Below are positions 1 through 9,343 of a stretch of DNA of 64,000 nucleotides, piece after piece (the stretch's first letter is position 1; the number at the start of each line of letters is the position of its first letter). Source of the stretch: Plectosphaerella cucumerina (taxonomy: Eukaryota > Ascomycota > Sordariomycetes > Glomerellales > Plectosphaerellaceae); NCBI GenBank assembly GCA_020746995.1, contig JAGPXD010000001.1, positions 3,720,001-3,784,000 on the forward strand, in the 5' to 3' direction. The notes beneath the pieces are model-generated. The model did no database searches. It had not been told where the DNA came from and was given only the letters and a program-made list of their open reading frames with translations. Both the position numbers and the translations under genes were made by a program.

Positions 1-231
1 GGTCGCGCGCTTGAAGAAGGTGAGGTAGTTGGAAGGATCTCTTGCGATGGCTGCGTCATAGTATACAAGCGCATCGCCAGTTTGTCCCCGGGAAAGGTGG
101 GATTGCGCAGAGGAAAGAAGTGAAGAGACGGGTAAGTCGACTGGAATCTCGTCGGGGGAGAGCGCGGATACTAGGCATTGCGATGTGAGTATGCCCGCCG
201 CAACGGCGAGAGTGGAAAGTCTGATGTACAT
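1..231 (-). CDS. DNJ1: DnaJ/TPR ER co-chaperone, N-terminal part (window edge)
   Basis: This is the 5' end of a gene that runs off the left edge. The 77 visible codons are open from an ATG at 231. Residues 1-24 form a typical signal peptide (short basic start, then an Ala/Leu/Val-rich core ending near SALS). A tetratricopeptide-like helix pair follows, with the segment GDALVYYDAAIARDPSNYL. A secreted TPR start of this form is characteristic of the fungal P58IPK/DNAJC3 homologue, an ER-lumen protein with TPRs followed by a C-terminal J domain that helps BiP during ER stress. The J domain would lie outside the window, so the assignment rests only on the N-terminus. Another secreted TPR protein cannot be excluded. 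Confidence 0.72.
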   Translation of the reverse strand, partial: MYIRLSTLAVAAGILTSQCLVSALSPDEIPVDLPVSSLLSSAQSHLSRGQTGDALVYYDAAIARDPSNYLTFFKRAT

Positions 232-1015
232 GGCGAGCCGAGAGAATGGATGCGTGCTGTAGATAGATCCTTCGTTTGTTCGGAGGTTCGAAGGGCAAGT
301 TGGCGGCAGGGTCAGGTCAAGAGACCGGGACGCCGTTGAGGCGGAAGTGACAGTTGTCCAATTCACGGAGTCGCAAAGGACACGACGCCAAGGGAACAAT
401 AGGAGGCACTTACATTACCTAAGACCAAGTACATTCACCACCTAGGTACCTTAGTATAAGTACCGTACACTCCCCAGATGCAACTAACAGCTTAATTTTA
501 CTAGTGAATAGCCTGTACTACTTATTTTAATAGCTATTAGTACTTTAATTTAATTTTAGTAGTTATTAGAATAAATTATTTTAATATCTAAATTAATTAG
601 AAATTAAGAGAATATACTACTATTAGATTATTTTAGCTAACTTCTCTTGTCGAAGCAGGGAGTGTGCTATATAGTTATAAGCATACTGTGTATCTTTTTA
701 TCTGTGAAAAATGAATCTACCTAGGTTCCTGCCTGTTCCTTAGTGTGAGGTGAAGATTAAGGCTGTTGACGTCACAACCAGCCCCGCCACAGAGGAACCG
801 CATGCGCCATCTCGAGTAGCCTTCCACGGTAAAGTGGATTGTCACTGTCGATGCTCCCCCACGTCCTCCACTTCCGTTCAACAGAGGAATTCTCCCCGGG
901 TGCCCATTCGCTCTGGGTCGTACGACGGTTGTGTCTCTTCACCACATGCCTTCTGTCTCTCTGCGACCTCATTTTGCCCTGGGCAAGAGAGTCATGCGCT
1001 TGCGGAATCAGGGCC
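232..1015. other. Intergenic, divergent promoter region with AT-rich island
   Basis: This spacer separates two divergently transcribed genes. Roughly 425-720 is a strongly AT-rich stretch, nearly without CA/TG, in otherwise balanced sequence. It resembles a small RIP-mutated repeat relic. The rest (about 720-1015) is of normal composition and probably holds the promoter and 5' leader of the AAA ATPase gene. I see no further gene here. Confidence 0.5.
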
Positions 1016-3670
1016 ATGTCGCGCAACAACAGGAGCCCAGCATCACTGCAAAAGACGTACGATGACGGCTATCTAAAATGTTCGACAGCCGTCTACTACG
1101 AAAGTCAAGTATAACAGCTCCCCCCCTGGTCTTTGCATGATCTCTAGTATCATGTACTCGCCGCCCCGCATGCTCCTTACGAAGCGACTAATCGTGAACT
1201 CCAGGGTAACGAAGATGATGCGCTGCGTTGCTGGCAGAACGCCCTAGACGAGCTCACCGATAGCTACTCCGACAATACCGCCTCGCATTCAGCCCATCGA
1301 TCTGCGACAGAGACGGCATTAATAGATTCTCTCCGAGAACTCGAAGTTCAATGCAAGGAGAGGATTGACCTACTTCAGGCCCTGCGAATATCCCGCCTCG
1401 ATAATGGCATTTTGCCCGCTGGCGCCGCGTCTCCGCCTAGCATACCCTCCGCCAGCCGAGAATCATCTCAGCGCGGGCGAGGCTGGATCGGCCAGGGAAC
1501 TGTTCCGGCAATCACATACCCGGAGCTCTCCCGGCCATCTGCCGCTTTCAGACCACCGTCGTTCCGCAACACTCCCTCGGGGGATAATGTCACTCCGACG
1601 ACAAGTCCTTCCCCAAGTACAACAGGCATGAAGATTACAACCCCAACTCCTCTCGAGGCGACTCGAAGTGCTCCTGCGGCACCGGCACAACCAGATTCTT
1701 CACTCAACCCTCGAGCACCGGACAAGCGTCCCATGCGCACAACTCTGCGAACGACACGTACCACCGAGAATCCGGGGAAACTGATCCGGAAAAGGCCTGA
1801 GGGCCCTGGCGCAAGCAAGGCTGCAACTTTGGCCTGGACTGCACTGTCATCAAAGGATCGCCTCTTCCGAGGCGCAGGATCCTCCACCGATTTACCAACA
1901 ACCCCTGGCACACCACCCCGTGCGTCGCTGGACTCGGGTAACAAGCCTGTCGGAACTGCTTCCTTACAGTGGGACACGCACACCCGGAGACTCGTGTCGT
2001 CCAGAGACTCGCAGTCGCCTGGGGTCGAAGCAGCATTTCCCACCAGACACTCGGACGAGCCCTCGTATACACGGCCATCGACACTATCATTGGATGCCGC
2101 CTCAAGTGCACTGAGATCATCCGCAAATGACGGATCACGCGACACTCCTTCAAAAGCCAGGACTCAGCCCAAGCTCAAGCCGAGATCATCTCACGAAAGC
2201 CGCGGTCGTCCATCACGGTCAGTTCCTGGGGATCAGAAACCCGGTCATAGCGAAGCAAGTCTCTCAGAAACCGATGGTGCATACGAGTCGACACGAAGTT
2301 TCCCAGTCGATCAAAAACGTCGGAAAGCTGTAGCACGCGGTGCCCAGCCCAACAGGAGGGACGCTACTCCGGGGTTCGCAGGACTTGACGACAAGAAGAG
2401 TCGAGCTCGGAGCTCACATTCGGAAGACTCTGACTTATCACTAGACGCTCCAGTTTCCATCCCGAAGTCTCGGCTATCAGCCAATAAGTCAAAGGGAAAG
2501 CAGGTGGAAGGCCTGTCTAATATTGTCACACTGGATGAGGTTCAAGATCCGGCATCAGACGATGAGACCTCAGACGCACAGTTGACGTGGAAAAGGCGCA
2601 AACGAGCTATCCTCAAAGCCCTCCCTCCAGGTGTGGACGATGCCGCTGCAAAACAGATACTCAACGAGATCATCGTTCAGGGAGACGAGGTGCATTGGGG
2701 CGACGTGGCCGGACTTGAAGTTGCCAAGAATGCGCTGCGGGAGACCGTCGTGTATCCATTCCTTCGCCCAGACCTTTTCATGGGGCTTCGGGAACCAGCA
2801 AGAGGGATGCTCTTGTTCGGCCCTCCAGGTTTGATCTTCAGCTGCTCTCGTTGAAGACCTCCTTCTAACAACTAGCCAGGAACGGGGAAGACAATGCTCG
2901 CTCGAGCCGTTGCTACCGAATCCAACTCGACCTTTTTCTCAATATCGGCCAGCAGCCTTACGAGCAAGTATCTTGGAGAGTCCGAAAAGCTCGTGCGCGC
3001 CCTCTTTGCGCTCGCAAAACAGCTGGCACCTAGCATCATCTTCGTTGACGAAATCGATTCACTGCTGTCGCAACGGGCAGGAGGCGGCGAGCACGAGGCC
3101 ACAAGAAGAATCAAGACAGAGTTTCTAATACAGTGGAGCGACCTGCAACGAGCTGCTGCTGGCAGAGCCACCGACGACAAGTCAGCCGATCGAGGTGACC
3201 CAAACCGCGTTCTGGTACTAGCCGCGACCAACCTTCCGTGGGCTATCGACGAGGCAGCCCGGCGGCGATTCGTTCGGCGTCAGTACATCCCGCTACCTGA
3301 GGCCGCGACCAGGTCATCACAATTCAAGACGTTGCTGGGTCACCAGAAGCATTGCTTGTCCGATGAAGATATCGACAGGCTGGTTGAACTTACTGATGGT
3401 ATGCTATCACTCCTGTGCTTGCCACGCCGTACACTAACCAGCATTGGAGGATTCTCTGGCTCTGACATCACAGCACTGGCCAAAGATGCCGCCATGGGCC
3501 CATTGCGGTCGCTCGGCGAGGCTCTCCTTCGTATGACGATGGACCAGATTCGTCCGATCCAGATATCGGACTTCGAGGCCAGCCTCAACACGATACGCCC
3601 TAGTGTCAGTAAATCCGGGCTGAAAGAGTATGAGGACTGGGCCAGGGAATTTGGAGAGAGGGGCGGCTGA
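1016..3670 (+). CDS. SAP1: MIT-domain AAA ATPase (SAP1/YTA6, spastin-fidgetin class)
   Basis: Exons are read as 1016-1108, 1205-2828, 2880-3398 and 3450-3670 (818 aa). An MIT-like helical segment (about residues 20-85, around GNEDDALRCWQNALDEL) spans the first junction and supports the start at 1016. A long Ser/Pro/Arg-rich, probably disordered region (about 100-480) follows. The meiotic-clade AAA domain starts near residue 530. It has Walker A GPPGTGKT split by intron 2 (about 570-577), Walker B IIFVDEID (about 625-632), the paired arginines of the RRRF stretch, and a GFSGSDI sensor-2 region made by joining exons 3 and 4. Family members are hexameric protein or microtubule remodellers, and MIT domains bind ESCRT-III tails. 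Intron 3 ends in the rare acceptor GAG, the only one that keeps the frame. The start is reasonable but not proven. Confidence 0.85.
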
Positions 3671-3818
3671 TTATGTTGGGCCTCTCACGTGGGTGAAACC
3701 AGTCGCCGAGCTCAATGTGCCTCTTGAACAAATAACATGGTATACAATATGAGTACATTGGGTGTCCTTTCCCCAATCGTCTTCGTCAAACACATCATCG
3801 TGCCGTCGGCCAAATAAT

Positions 3819-4353
3819 TCATGGCTCCGTTGCAATGGCCTGGGCGCCGTCTTCAGTCGGGAGTTTTCCCAGCTTTGCGCTGATCTTGGCGTCCCTGGCA
3901 GCTTCGCGCCGCGCCTGTCTCCGGGCGTCCTTCTCCGCCTTCTGCTGGTCCCTCAGCGCGATACGTTCGTCCTCCGTGGGTACGCTTGGTCTATCCTCAA
4001 TGGGTGTGCCGTAGGGGGCGATGATTTGTTTGACAACATGGCGCTTGTGCTGAGACGTCGGCCAGCCAGGCACGATGGAAACAACGTCGCCAGTTCGGAG
4101 GGATGAGTTGGGGTCGTGCACTAGGTGCGTTTTCGGTGTAGTAAACATCTGCGAATATGGTCAATGAGAATATGGCCCAGAGCAGAGGGGTTGGATACTT
4201 AGGGGGGGTGGTTTCTACCTTCTGGAGTTTGGGTGCGTACTTCTGACCGCCGACCCGAACCTTGACGGTCTTCTGCATGAGACCGGCAGACACCACGACG
4301 CCATGGAGCTCGTGGGTGACTCGCTTGGCTGCTTTGGTGACCGGGTACGACAT
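3819..4353 (-). CDS. MRPS17: Mitochondrial small-subunit ribosomal protein uS17m
   Basis: Two exons (4219-4353 and 3819-4148, 70-nt intron) give a 154-residue protein. Residues 10-45 carry the S17 OB-fold start (HELHGVVVSAGLMQKTVKV), followed by the basic KTHLVHDPNSSLRTGDVV segment of the bacterial/organellar S17 family, which contacts 16S-type rRNA. A charged, predicted coiled C-terminal extension (ALRDQQKAEKDARRQARREA) is usual for the fungal mitochondrial form. The start ATG directly precedes the conserved domain, and any targeting signal must lie in the first basic residues. The gene is divergent from EMG1 and convergent with the AAA ATPase gene, whose stop is about 150 bp away. Confidence 0.9.
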
Positions 4354-5032
4354 TTTGCAGAATCGGTAAATGGCCTGGGGAACAACTTCGCCGGTTTGAC
4401 AACTGGAGGCTTGAGAAGCTGGAGAAAATAGCCGGGTGCACTGTGGCGCCAGAGGAAAGTACGGTTGGTTGTAGACCAGCATGTGCCAACACCCACAGAT
4501 GCTATTAATGGTATCCACTTCACTGATCAGAGCTTAGACTGTACATATTAACTTCCAGGCTTTTATTGAGTTTATTATATTACTCCTTTTATATAATATA
4601 TATATAGAGAGAGATAGGTCTCTAGAAACTAATATTCGGGTAAAATTACTTTAATATATATATATATTCTTCTAAAAGAAAAAGAACTACTATATAAAAG
4701 AGATAAATAGTACTTAGTAGGTATACACTAGGGATAAGGTACTCTAATACAAGACTAATGCACAATGTATACTCCAGGTAGATACAGGTTAAAAGATAAA
4801 CAGTGTATGCAAGTTGTGGGGCTAATCTTGGTAATGTTCTGTCTCCGCTACCTGGACCCTGCAAACCCATTCACTCCAATGCGCCACGAGTAAAGTTTTC
4901 ACCTCCAAGCCGTGCATCGTCGCCAAGCCCTCCAAACCATCCTGGGATCCAACCAAGTACGACTGAAATTTTGTTCAAACTCCCCAACGCCCGAGCGAGT
5001 ATTCTCACTTAGCAGTCTAGCACACGTTCAAC
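4354..5032. other. Divergent promoter region uS17m/EMG1 with AT-rich island
   Basis: The region between two divergent housekeeping genes contains an AT-rich tract at about 4555-4800, rich in TATA/TAGA runs with very few CA/TG steps, like the degenerated repeat DNA of the second half of the window. The sequence on either side has normal composition and must hold both promoters. I see no gene in it. Confidence 0.5.
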
Positions 5033-5988
5033 ATGACGACTCCAGAGGCGCACGCCGGTGTGAAGAGACCCCGTAAGTCGCGCCCATCCGCCAGTCCAAG
5101 AACCCGCCATGGCATGGAAAAAACTGACCACAATCGGACAGGCACCCAGTCGCTCCCCCCGCCGTCGCTGCCCCAGCTAGTTGCTGAACAGCACGTTCCC
5201 ATTCCGCCCACCGATAAGGACACGAAGAGGCTCATTGTTGTGCTCTGCAATGCCAGTCTTGAGACCTACAAGGCATCCCATGGCGGCACTGGCCGCAATG
5301 GCATTCAGCGGGAGGAAAAGTACTCCCTCCTGAACAGTGACGAGCACATTGGCATCATGCGCAAGATGAACCGGGACATTAGTGATGCCCGCCCAGATAT
5401 CACACACCAGGTCCGACTCCCACTTGCTACCATCTCGACCGCCTCGCATTCAAACACGCGGGTGGCTACCTATTTCAGGTCTGCATTCAACATGCTGACA
5501 CGACTGAATAGTGTCTCTTGACTCTGCTCGACTCGCCGATCAACAAGGCGGGAAAGCTCCAGATATACATCCACACCGCCAAGGGCGTTCTGATCGAGGT
5601 CTCGCCCTCTGTGCGCATTCCCAGGACCTTCAAGCGCTTTGCGGGTTTGATGGTGCAACTTCTGCATCGCCTCTCTATCCGATCGACCAACTCTCAAGAG
5701 AAGTTGTTGAAGGTCATCCAAAACCCCATCACAGATCACCTGCCTCCCAACTGTCGGAAGGTGACTCTGAGCTTCGACTCAGCCTTGGTCAAGGTCCGAG
5801 ACTATGTTGACACGTTGGGTCCCAAAGAGAGCATATGCGTCTTCGTCGGCGCCATGGCCAAGGGCGCTGACAACTTCGCTGACGAATGGGTGGACGAAAA
5901 GATCTCCATCAGCAACTTCAGTCTGTCTGCCAGCGTTGCCTGCAGCAAGTTCTGCCACGCGGCCGAAGACTCTTGGGATGTCCTGTAA
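5033..5988 (+). CDS. EMG1: 18S rRNA (pseudouridine) N1-methyltransferase EMG1/NEP1
   Basis: Exons 5033-5072, 5142-5410 and 5512-5988 give 261 residues, the usual length for the family. EMG1/NEP1 is a SPOUT-class enzyme that methylates the hypermodified pseudouridine of 18S rRNA in the nucleolus and is needed for 40S assembly. Recognisable segments are RLIVVLCNASLE (start of the alpha/beta knot), the REEKYSLLNSDEH block, RPDITHQ joined to CLLTLLDSPINKAG, the IYIHT strand, and the C-terminal SAM-binding stretch with VGAMAKGADNF and ISISNFSLSASV. Both introns have GT donors and AG acceptors, and removing them restores the conserved motifs. The first intron is 69 nt and open, so it is chosen because its donor (GTAAGT) is perfect. 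Confidence 0.94.
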
Positions 5989-6982
5989 CGTACCTAGGTA
6001 CTCTACATTGCTCGTCTCGCCAGGTCACGATACCTGCGTACCATCCAACCCCCTTGGGTGTGTTGCTGCGCGGGCAGGACGCGCATCGACGAATGGCAAG
6101 CGCCCGTTGGCCCTTTGTGGGAGAGCATATGAGACTAGAATGGCGCAATACAAGCAGCGTGTACTGCTCCACGAACGCGGAAAGCATGACAATTCTACAA
6201 GTGTGTGGTTGGAACCCCCGGATTGGGCAGCCGTCGGGCAGAGATGCTCTTCTCTGAACACGACTACGCTCAAGTCATCCAACCGATTAACAGTGAAGCG
6301 GCGGGGACGGCGCCTAGTGACAGATCCACCGACAGACGAACACCATTTTTGCCCGAGGTACATGAAGCGTGGCAGGCGGCGGCTGGTCGTGGCCTGCCAT
6401 GCCTGTAGGTTTTTGATCGCCAGGAGTGGCACGTTGTCGGGTCGCCCCGTTCTTTAGTCCCCGCCCGCCCGCGTTCAGGGCGGAGCGGCCAGCCTGGGTT
6501 CGGGACGGGGGTTCTGCAACCTCGAACTTGAGCCCAAGTCCAGGCCAGCCATCTCCCCCTTCCATCGCTGCAACCAACGACTGCTCGCTGGCACAATGTG
6601 TCGGCAGGGCGGCAGAGCGAATATGAGCCTCTCGGCGGGGCAAGGCCCTCCTCTTCGCCCCTCAATCGCTGGGCAGTTTTTGGGCCCGGCCTGGATTGAG
6701 TAACTTACCTGACACTGGCAGTACATGCTGACGGAGACGGTGAGGCGGAGGTGTTCCTACGGTACTTGCCTCCCGGCCGACTCCGCCGAAGGGCATAAAA
6801 GGACTGGGGCGACGGTTGTGTACTTGACCACTCGCTGGTCTTGGCTGGCATCCGAGTTGAACCCTCATCTACTTGTATGTGTGTTCACATCCCTCCCACC
6901 CTATATCCCGTCCTGGCTTCTCATCGTACAACGCAGGGAATCGACACCTCCCCGAAAGCAAACCAGCCAACCACTTGTAAAC
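5989..6982. other. Intergenic region upstream of Ser-rich repeat protein
   Basis: About 1 kb of GC-balanced sequence lies between the EMG1 stop and the next gene. The open frames crossing it look random, with no recognisable protein similarity. It must contain the EMG1 terminator and the promoter of the downstream gene. A pyrimidine-rich stretch precedes the ATG at 6983, as is common for fungal 5' leaders. Confidence 0.5.
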
Positions 6983-8848
6983 ATGATTCCCTCCTTTGAC
7001 GTTTCTCACCTACCCTCATCGGCGTCCTTCTTTTCCACCATCCTCCAACCACTCGGCATCGTGTACTTGTCCTCCGACCACCCATCAGTACCCGCCAGCT
7101 CGGAGCAGTCACTCGTCCTAACTTACGGCACATTATCCTCTGGCTCGGCTGTGCTGCAACTCAGACAAACCAGCAGGCCAAAGCGATCCCATGCAGTCCT
7201 GTCCGCACCTTCTCCGACCTCTGTCTCGGAGTGTCACGGGCTTGCTTGCCGAGCAAACCCAGGCAACTCGAATGCAACCCTGGCAGGGCCCCGCATCGCA
7301 TTTGGAGCTGTGGGCGGTGAGAGTCAGTGCCGCATCACTGACCTAGATGGCAACATTGTCGACATCATCTACAAAGCATCGCCAACTCAAGAGACGCCTT
7401 CGGCTGCTGAACAGAACGGGCATGTTCTCGGTTGGGACAGCCTTGACACACCGGACAAGCACCTAACGGTCACGGCTATTGGGGACCGCGAACCCGTCAC
7501 CATTCTCCGCCGCAGTGTCACTACTTCCGTTATCGAGCAGCCCAGTAAAGACACCTCCCCCGAGCACTCCTCAAACGCCACCACAATCATTGGCGCTCTC
7601 TTGGGGGCGGCTGCTGGTGCCGCATTGACGTATGGTGTCATGAAAGGCGAGGCAAGACGCGCGTCTCAACCGCAAGTTGCACCTCCACCTGTCAGCCGAC
7701 GAGCAACCTTCCCTGTCGAGGGGATACACGATTTTGCTGCCGCTGCGGATACTGCAGCTAGCGCGCCTTACTATGGCGGTGGCCGGTATATGGAAGTCAA
7801 GAAGTCAGTCGAGCAACTCCACTACCCACAGGAATATGCCTCGGTCATCGACCATTGGCGGCCTCAACATCAACAGTACCTGGCGACGTACAGTCAGGCA
7901 GGAGCTCCACAAAGTCGTGCCATGGGTGACGACAATGAGCTCCGGAGTAGCCAGCGGTCTGCACAGTCCGTCGCGCAGGGTCCAGCTGGCTCTGAGACGC
8001 ACAGCGATGTGTCACAAGTACCCAGGCCGCCTCTGATGCTCATGGACCACGAGCATAGGAGCATCGCTGGGTCAGTACCTGGTTCGGCCAGGCTGCAGCC
8101 AGTGCTAGCCCGCTCGTGTGAGCCGACGGACAGAGATTCATTTGTATCTGCACGTAGCCAGCGATCCGCCTCGACCATCAAGGGCCCCCCGCCGCCGACT
8201 GTGGAAACAGAACTGGCAACTCGAAGCAGAGCGTCTAGCAGGGCCCCCAGCACCAAGCAACGCAGTATTGTCAGCAGCCGTCATTCGAACGTCGGCACGG
8301 AGATTCAGAAGCAGCGCAGCGTCGTCAGTAGCCGTCATTTGAACGTCGGCACGGAGATTCAGAAGCAGCGCAGCGTCGTTAGTAGCCGTCATTCGAACGT
8401 CAGCACAGAGATTCAGAAGCAGCGCAGCGTCGTCGGCAGCCTCCATTCGAACACCGGTCTGGACACGCAGAAGCAGCGCAGCGTTGTCGGCAGCCGCCAT
8501 TCGAACACCGGTCTGGACACCCAGAAGCAGCGGAGTGTCGTCGGCAGCCGCCATTCGAACGCCGGTCTGGAGCGTGGAGCAACGGAAGACCAATTTCACT
8601 CCAAGTCTGTTGCGAGCTCGATCACAGTGACCAAAGACGGTGGCGGTCGAGATGCCGATGTCGTCACCGCTGAAGCTCTCCACAAGGCAAGCCGCGCCTC
8701 GAGCCGGGTGTCGGCTCGCCACATAGGCCTCCCGATGAGCGGCGTGGGCAGCAGTCACGCTGGTTGGGACGACGATCATGTCAGTGTTGCACCCAGCGAC
8801 AGCATCAGTTGTGTTGGTAGCAGGGGGGCGAGGCGACACGAACCCTGA
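6983..8848 (+). CDS. Unrecognised Ser-rich protein with one hydrophobic segment and six 18-residue repeats
   Basis: This is a single-exon frame of 621 codons. I chose the ATG at 6983 over the longer in-frame start because the upstream residues look like translated leader and the ATG sits in an AAC-ATG context. I do not recognise the family. Residues 1-190 are globular-looking with two or three Cys. Residues about 200-220 form one Gly/Ala-rich hydrophobic stretch (IIGALLGAAAGAALTYGVM), probably membrane-spanning. The remainder is polar and low-complexity, rich in Ser, Arg and Gln. Near residues 425-532 lie six tandem 18-residue units of the type KQRSVVSSRHSNVGTEIQ, and a further SRASSRVSARH motif follows. 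Function is unknown. The arrangement suggests a membrane-anchored protein with a long disordered, possibly phosphorylated, tail. Confidence 0.75.
   Translation: MIPSFDVSHLPSSASFFSTILQPLGIVYLSSDHPSVPASSEQSLVLTYGTLSSGSAVLQLRQTSRPKRSHAVLSAPSPTSVSECHGLACRANPGNSNATLAGPRIAFGAVGGESQCRITDLDGNIVDIIYKASPTQETPSAAEQNGHVLGWDSLDTPDKHLTVTAIGDREPVTILRRSVTTSVIEQPSKDTSPEHSSNATTIIGALLGAAAGAALTYGVMKGEARRASQPQVAPPPVSRRATFPVEGIHDFAAAADTAASAPYYGGGRYMEVKKSVEQLHYPQEYASVIDHWRPQHQQYLATYSQAGAPQSRAMGDDNELRSSQRSAQSVAQGPAGSETHSDVSQVPRPPLMLMDHEHRSIAGSVPGSARLQPVLARSCEPTDRDSFVSARSQRSASTIKGPPPPTVETELATRSRASSRAPSTKQRSIVSSRHSNVGTEIQKQRSVVSSRHLNVGTEIQKQRSVVSSRHSNVSTEIQKQRSVVGSLHSNTGLDTQKQRSVVGSRHSNTGLDTQKQRSVVGSRHSNAGLERGATEDQFHSKSVASSITVTKDGGGRDADVVTAEALHKASRASSRVSARHIGLPMSGVGSSHAGWDDDHVSVAPSDSISCVGSRGARRHEP
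8255..8578 (+). repeat. Six tandem 54-bp coding repeats
   Basis: Six consecutive 54-bp units encode 18 residues each inside the Ser-rich protein. Units 1-3 end in NVGTEIQ or NVSTEIQ and units 4-6 in NTGLDTQ or a variant, so two subtypes are blocked together. This indicates expansion by unequal exchange or slippage. The unit length is an exact multiple of three, so the reading frame is kept. Confidence 0.93.
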
Positions 8849-9343
8849 ACACCTACCTTTCGTAGGTACATACCTAGCATGGCCCGGGACGATAAGGTAG
8901 TCCATAAAAAGAAGTACGCACTCTGCGTTATGTGACGGCTGCATCAGCGTGCTTTCCACCGCTCCCATAGTATAGTTGCGTCCCATAGTATAGCTGCGGA
9001 CAGAGGGAGTTTTCAGTCCTGTTCCAAGCGGCCTCCGATGCTCGGAAGGGCGCACAGTGCGATTCCATCGCGGGCCTCAAGGGACGATGACTCGCCAGCA
9101 CCCGTTCCACCAGACCCATCGACCCCATCTTCCAAAATACCTAGCTAGTAAGAGTCACATTTTGGTTCAGATTGGGATTGACGTGACGTGTATGTTGCAC
9201 CGGCGAGCAACCATTTGAGCATTCAACCTCGACGTCTGACGTTTTGTCTTACAACTTCTGCTCTCCAAGCCCACCACAAGCCTCAGCAAACATCCATATC
9301 AAAGTCCCCTTATCACTGTGCCCTGCTGATTGCCCTTGACACC
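8849..9343. other. Intergenic region with an 18-bp tandem duplication
   Basis: This spacer lies upstream of cystathionine gamma-synthase. At 8963-8980 and 8981-8998 there are two adjacent 18-bp copies (TCCCATAGTATAGYTGCG) differing at one base. A pyrimidine- and CA-rich leader follows just before the ATG. I see nothing else. Confidence 0.6.

Noticed and set aside
750..1114. Open frames upstream of the AAA ATPase as a separate small gene
   Set aside because: The end of one frame is the true first exon (ATG 1016) of the AAA ATPase; the rest is leader sequence.
1468..2145. Minus-strand 225-codon frame opposite the AAA ATPase gene
   Set aside because: No recognisable domain, and it lies opposite the low-complexity exon of a well-supported gene.
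8255..8578. CRISPR-like array
   Set aside because: The units are contiguous without spacers, multiples of three, and inside a eukaryotic reading frame.
8138..9055. A 305-codon minus-strand frame and a Cys-rich minus-strand frame (8400-8582) over the Ser-rich gene
   Set aside because: They are antisense shadows of the 54-bp coding repeats; their own repeats follow the plus-strand codon structure.
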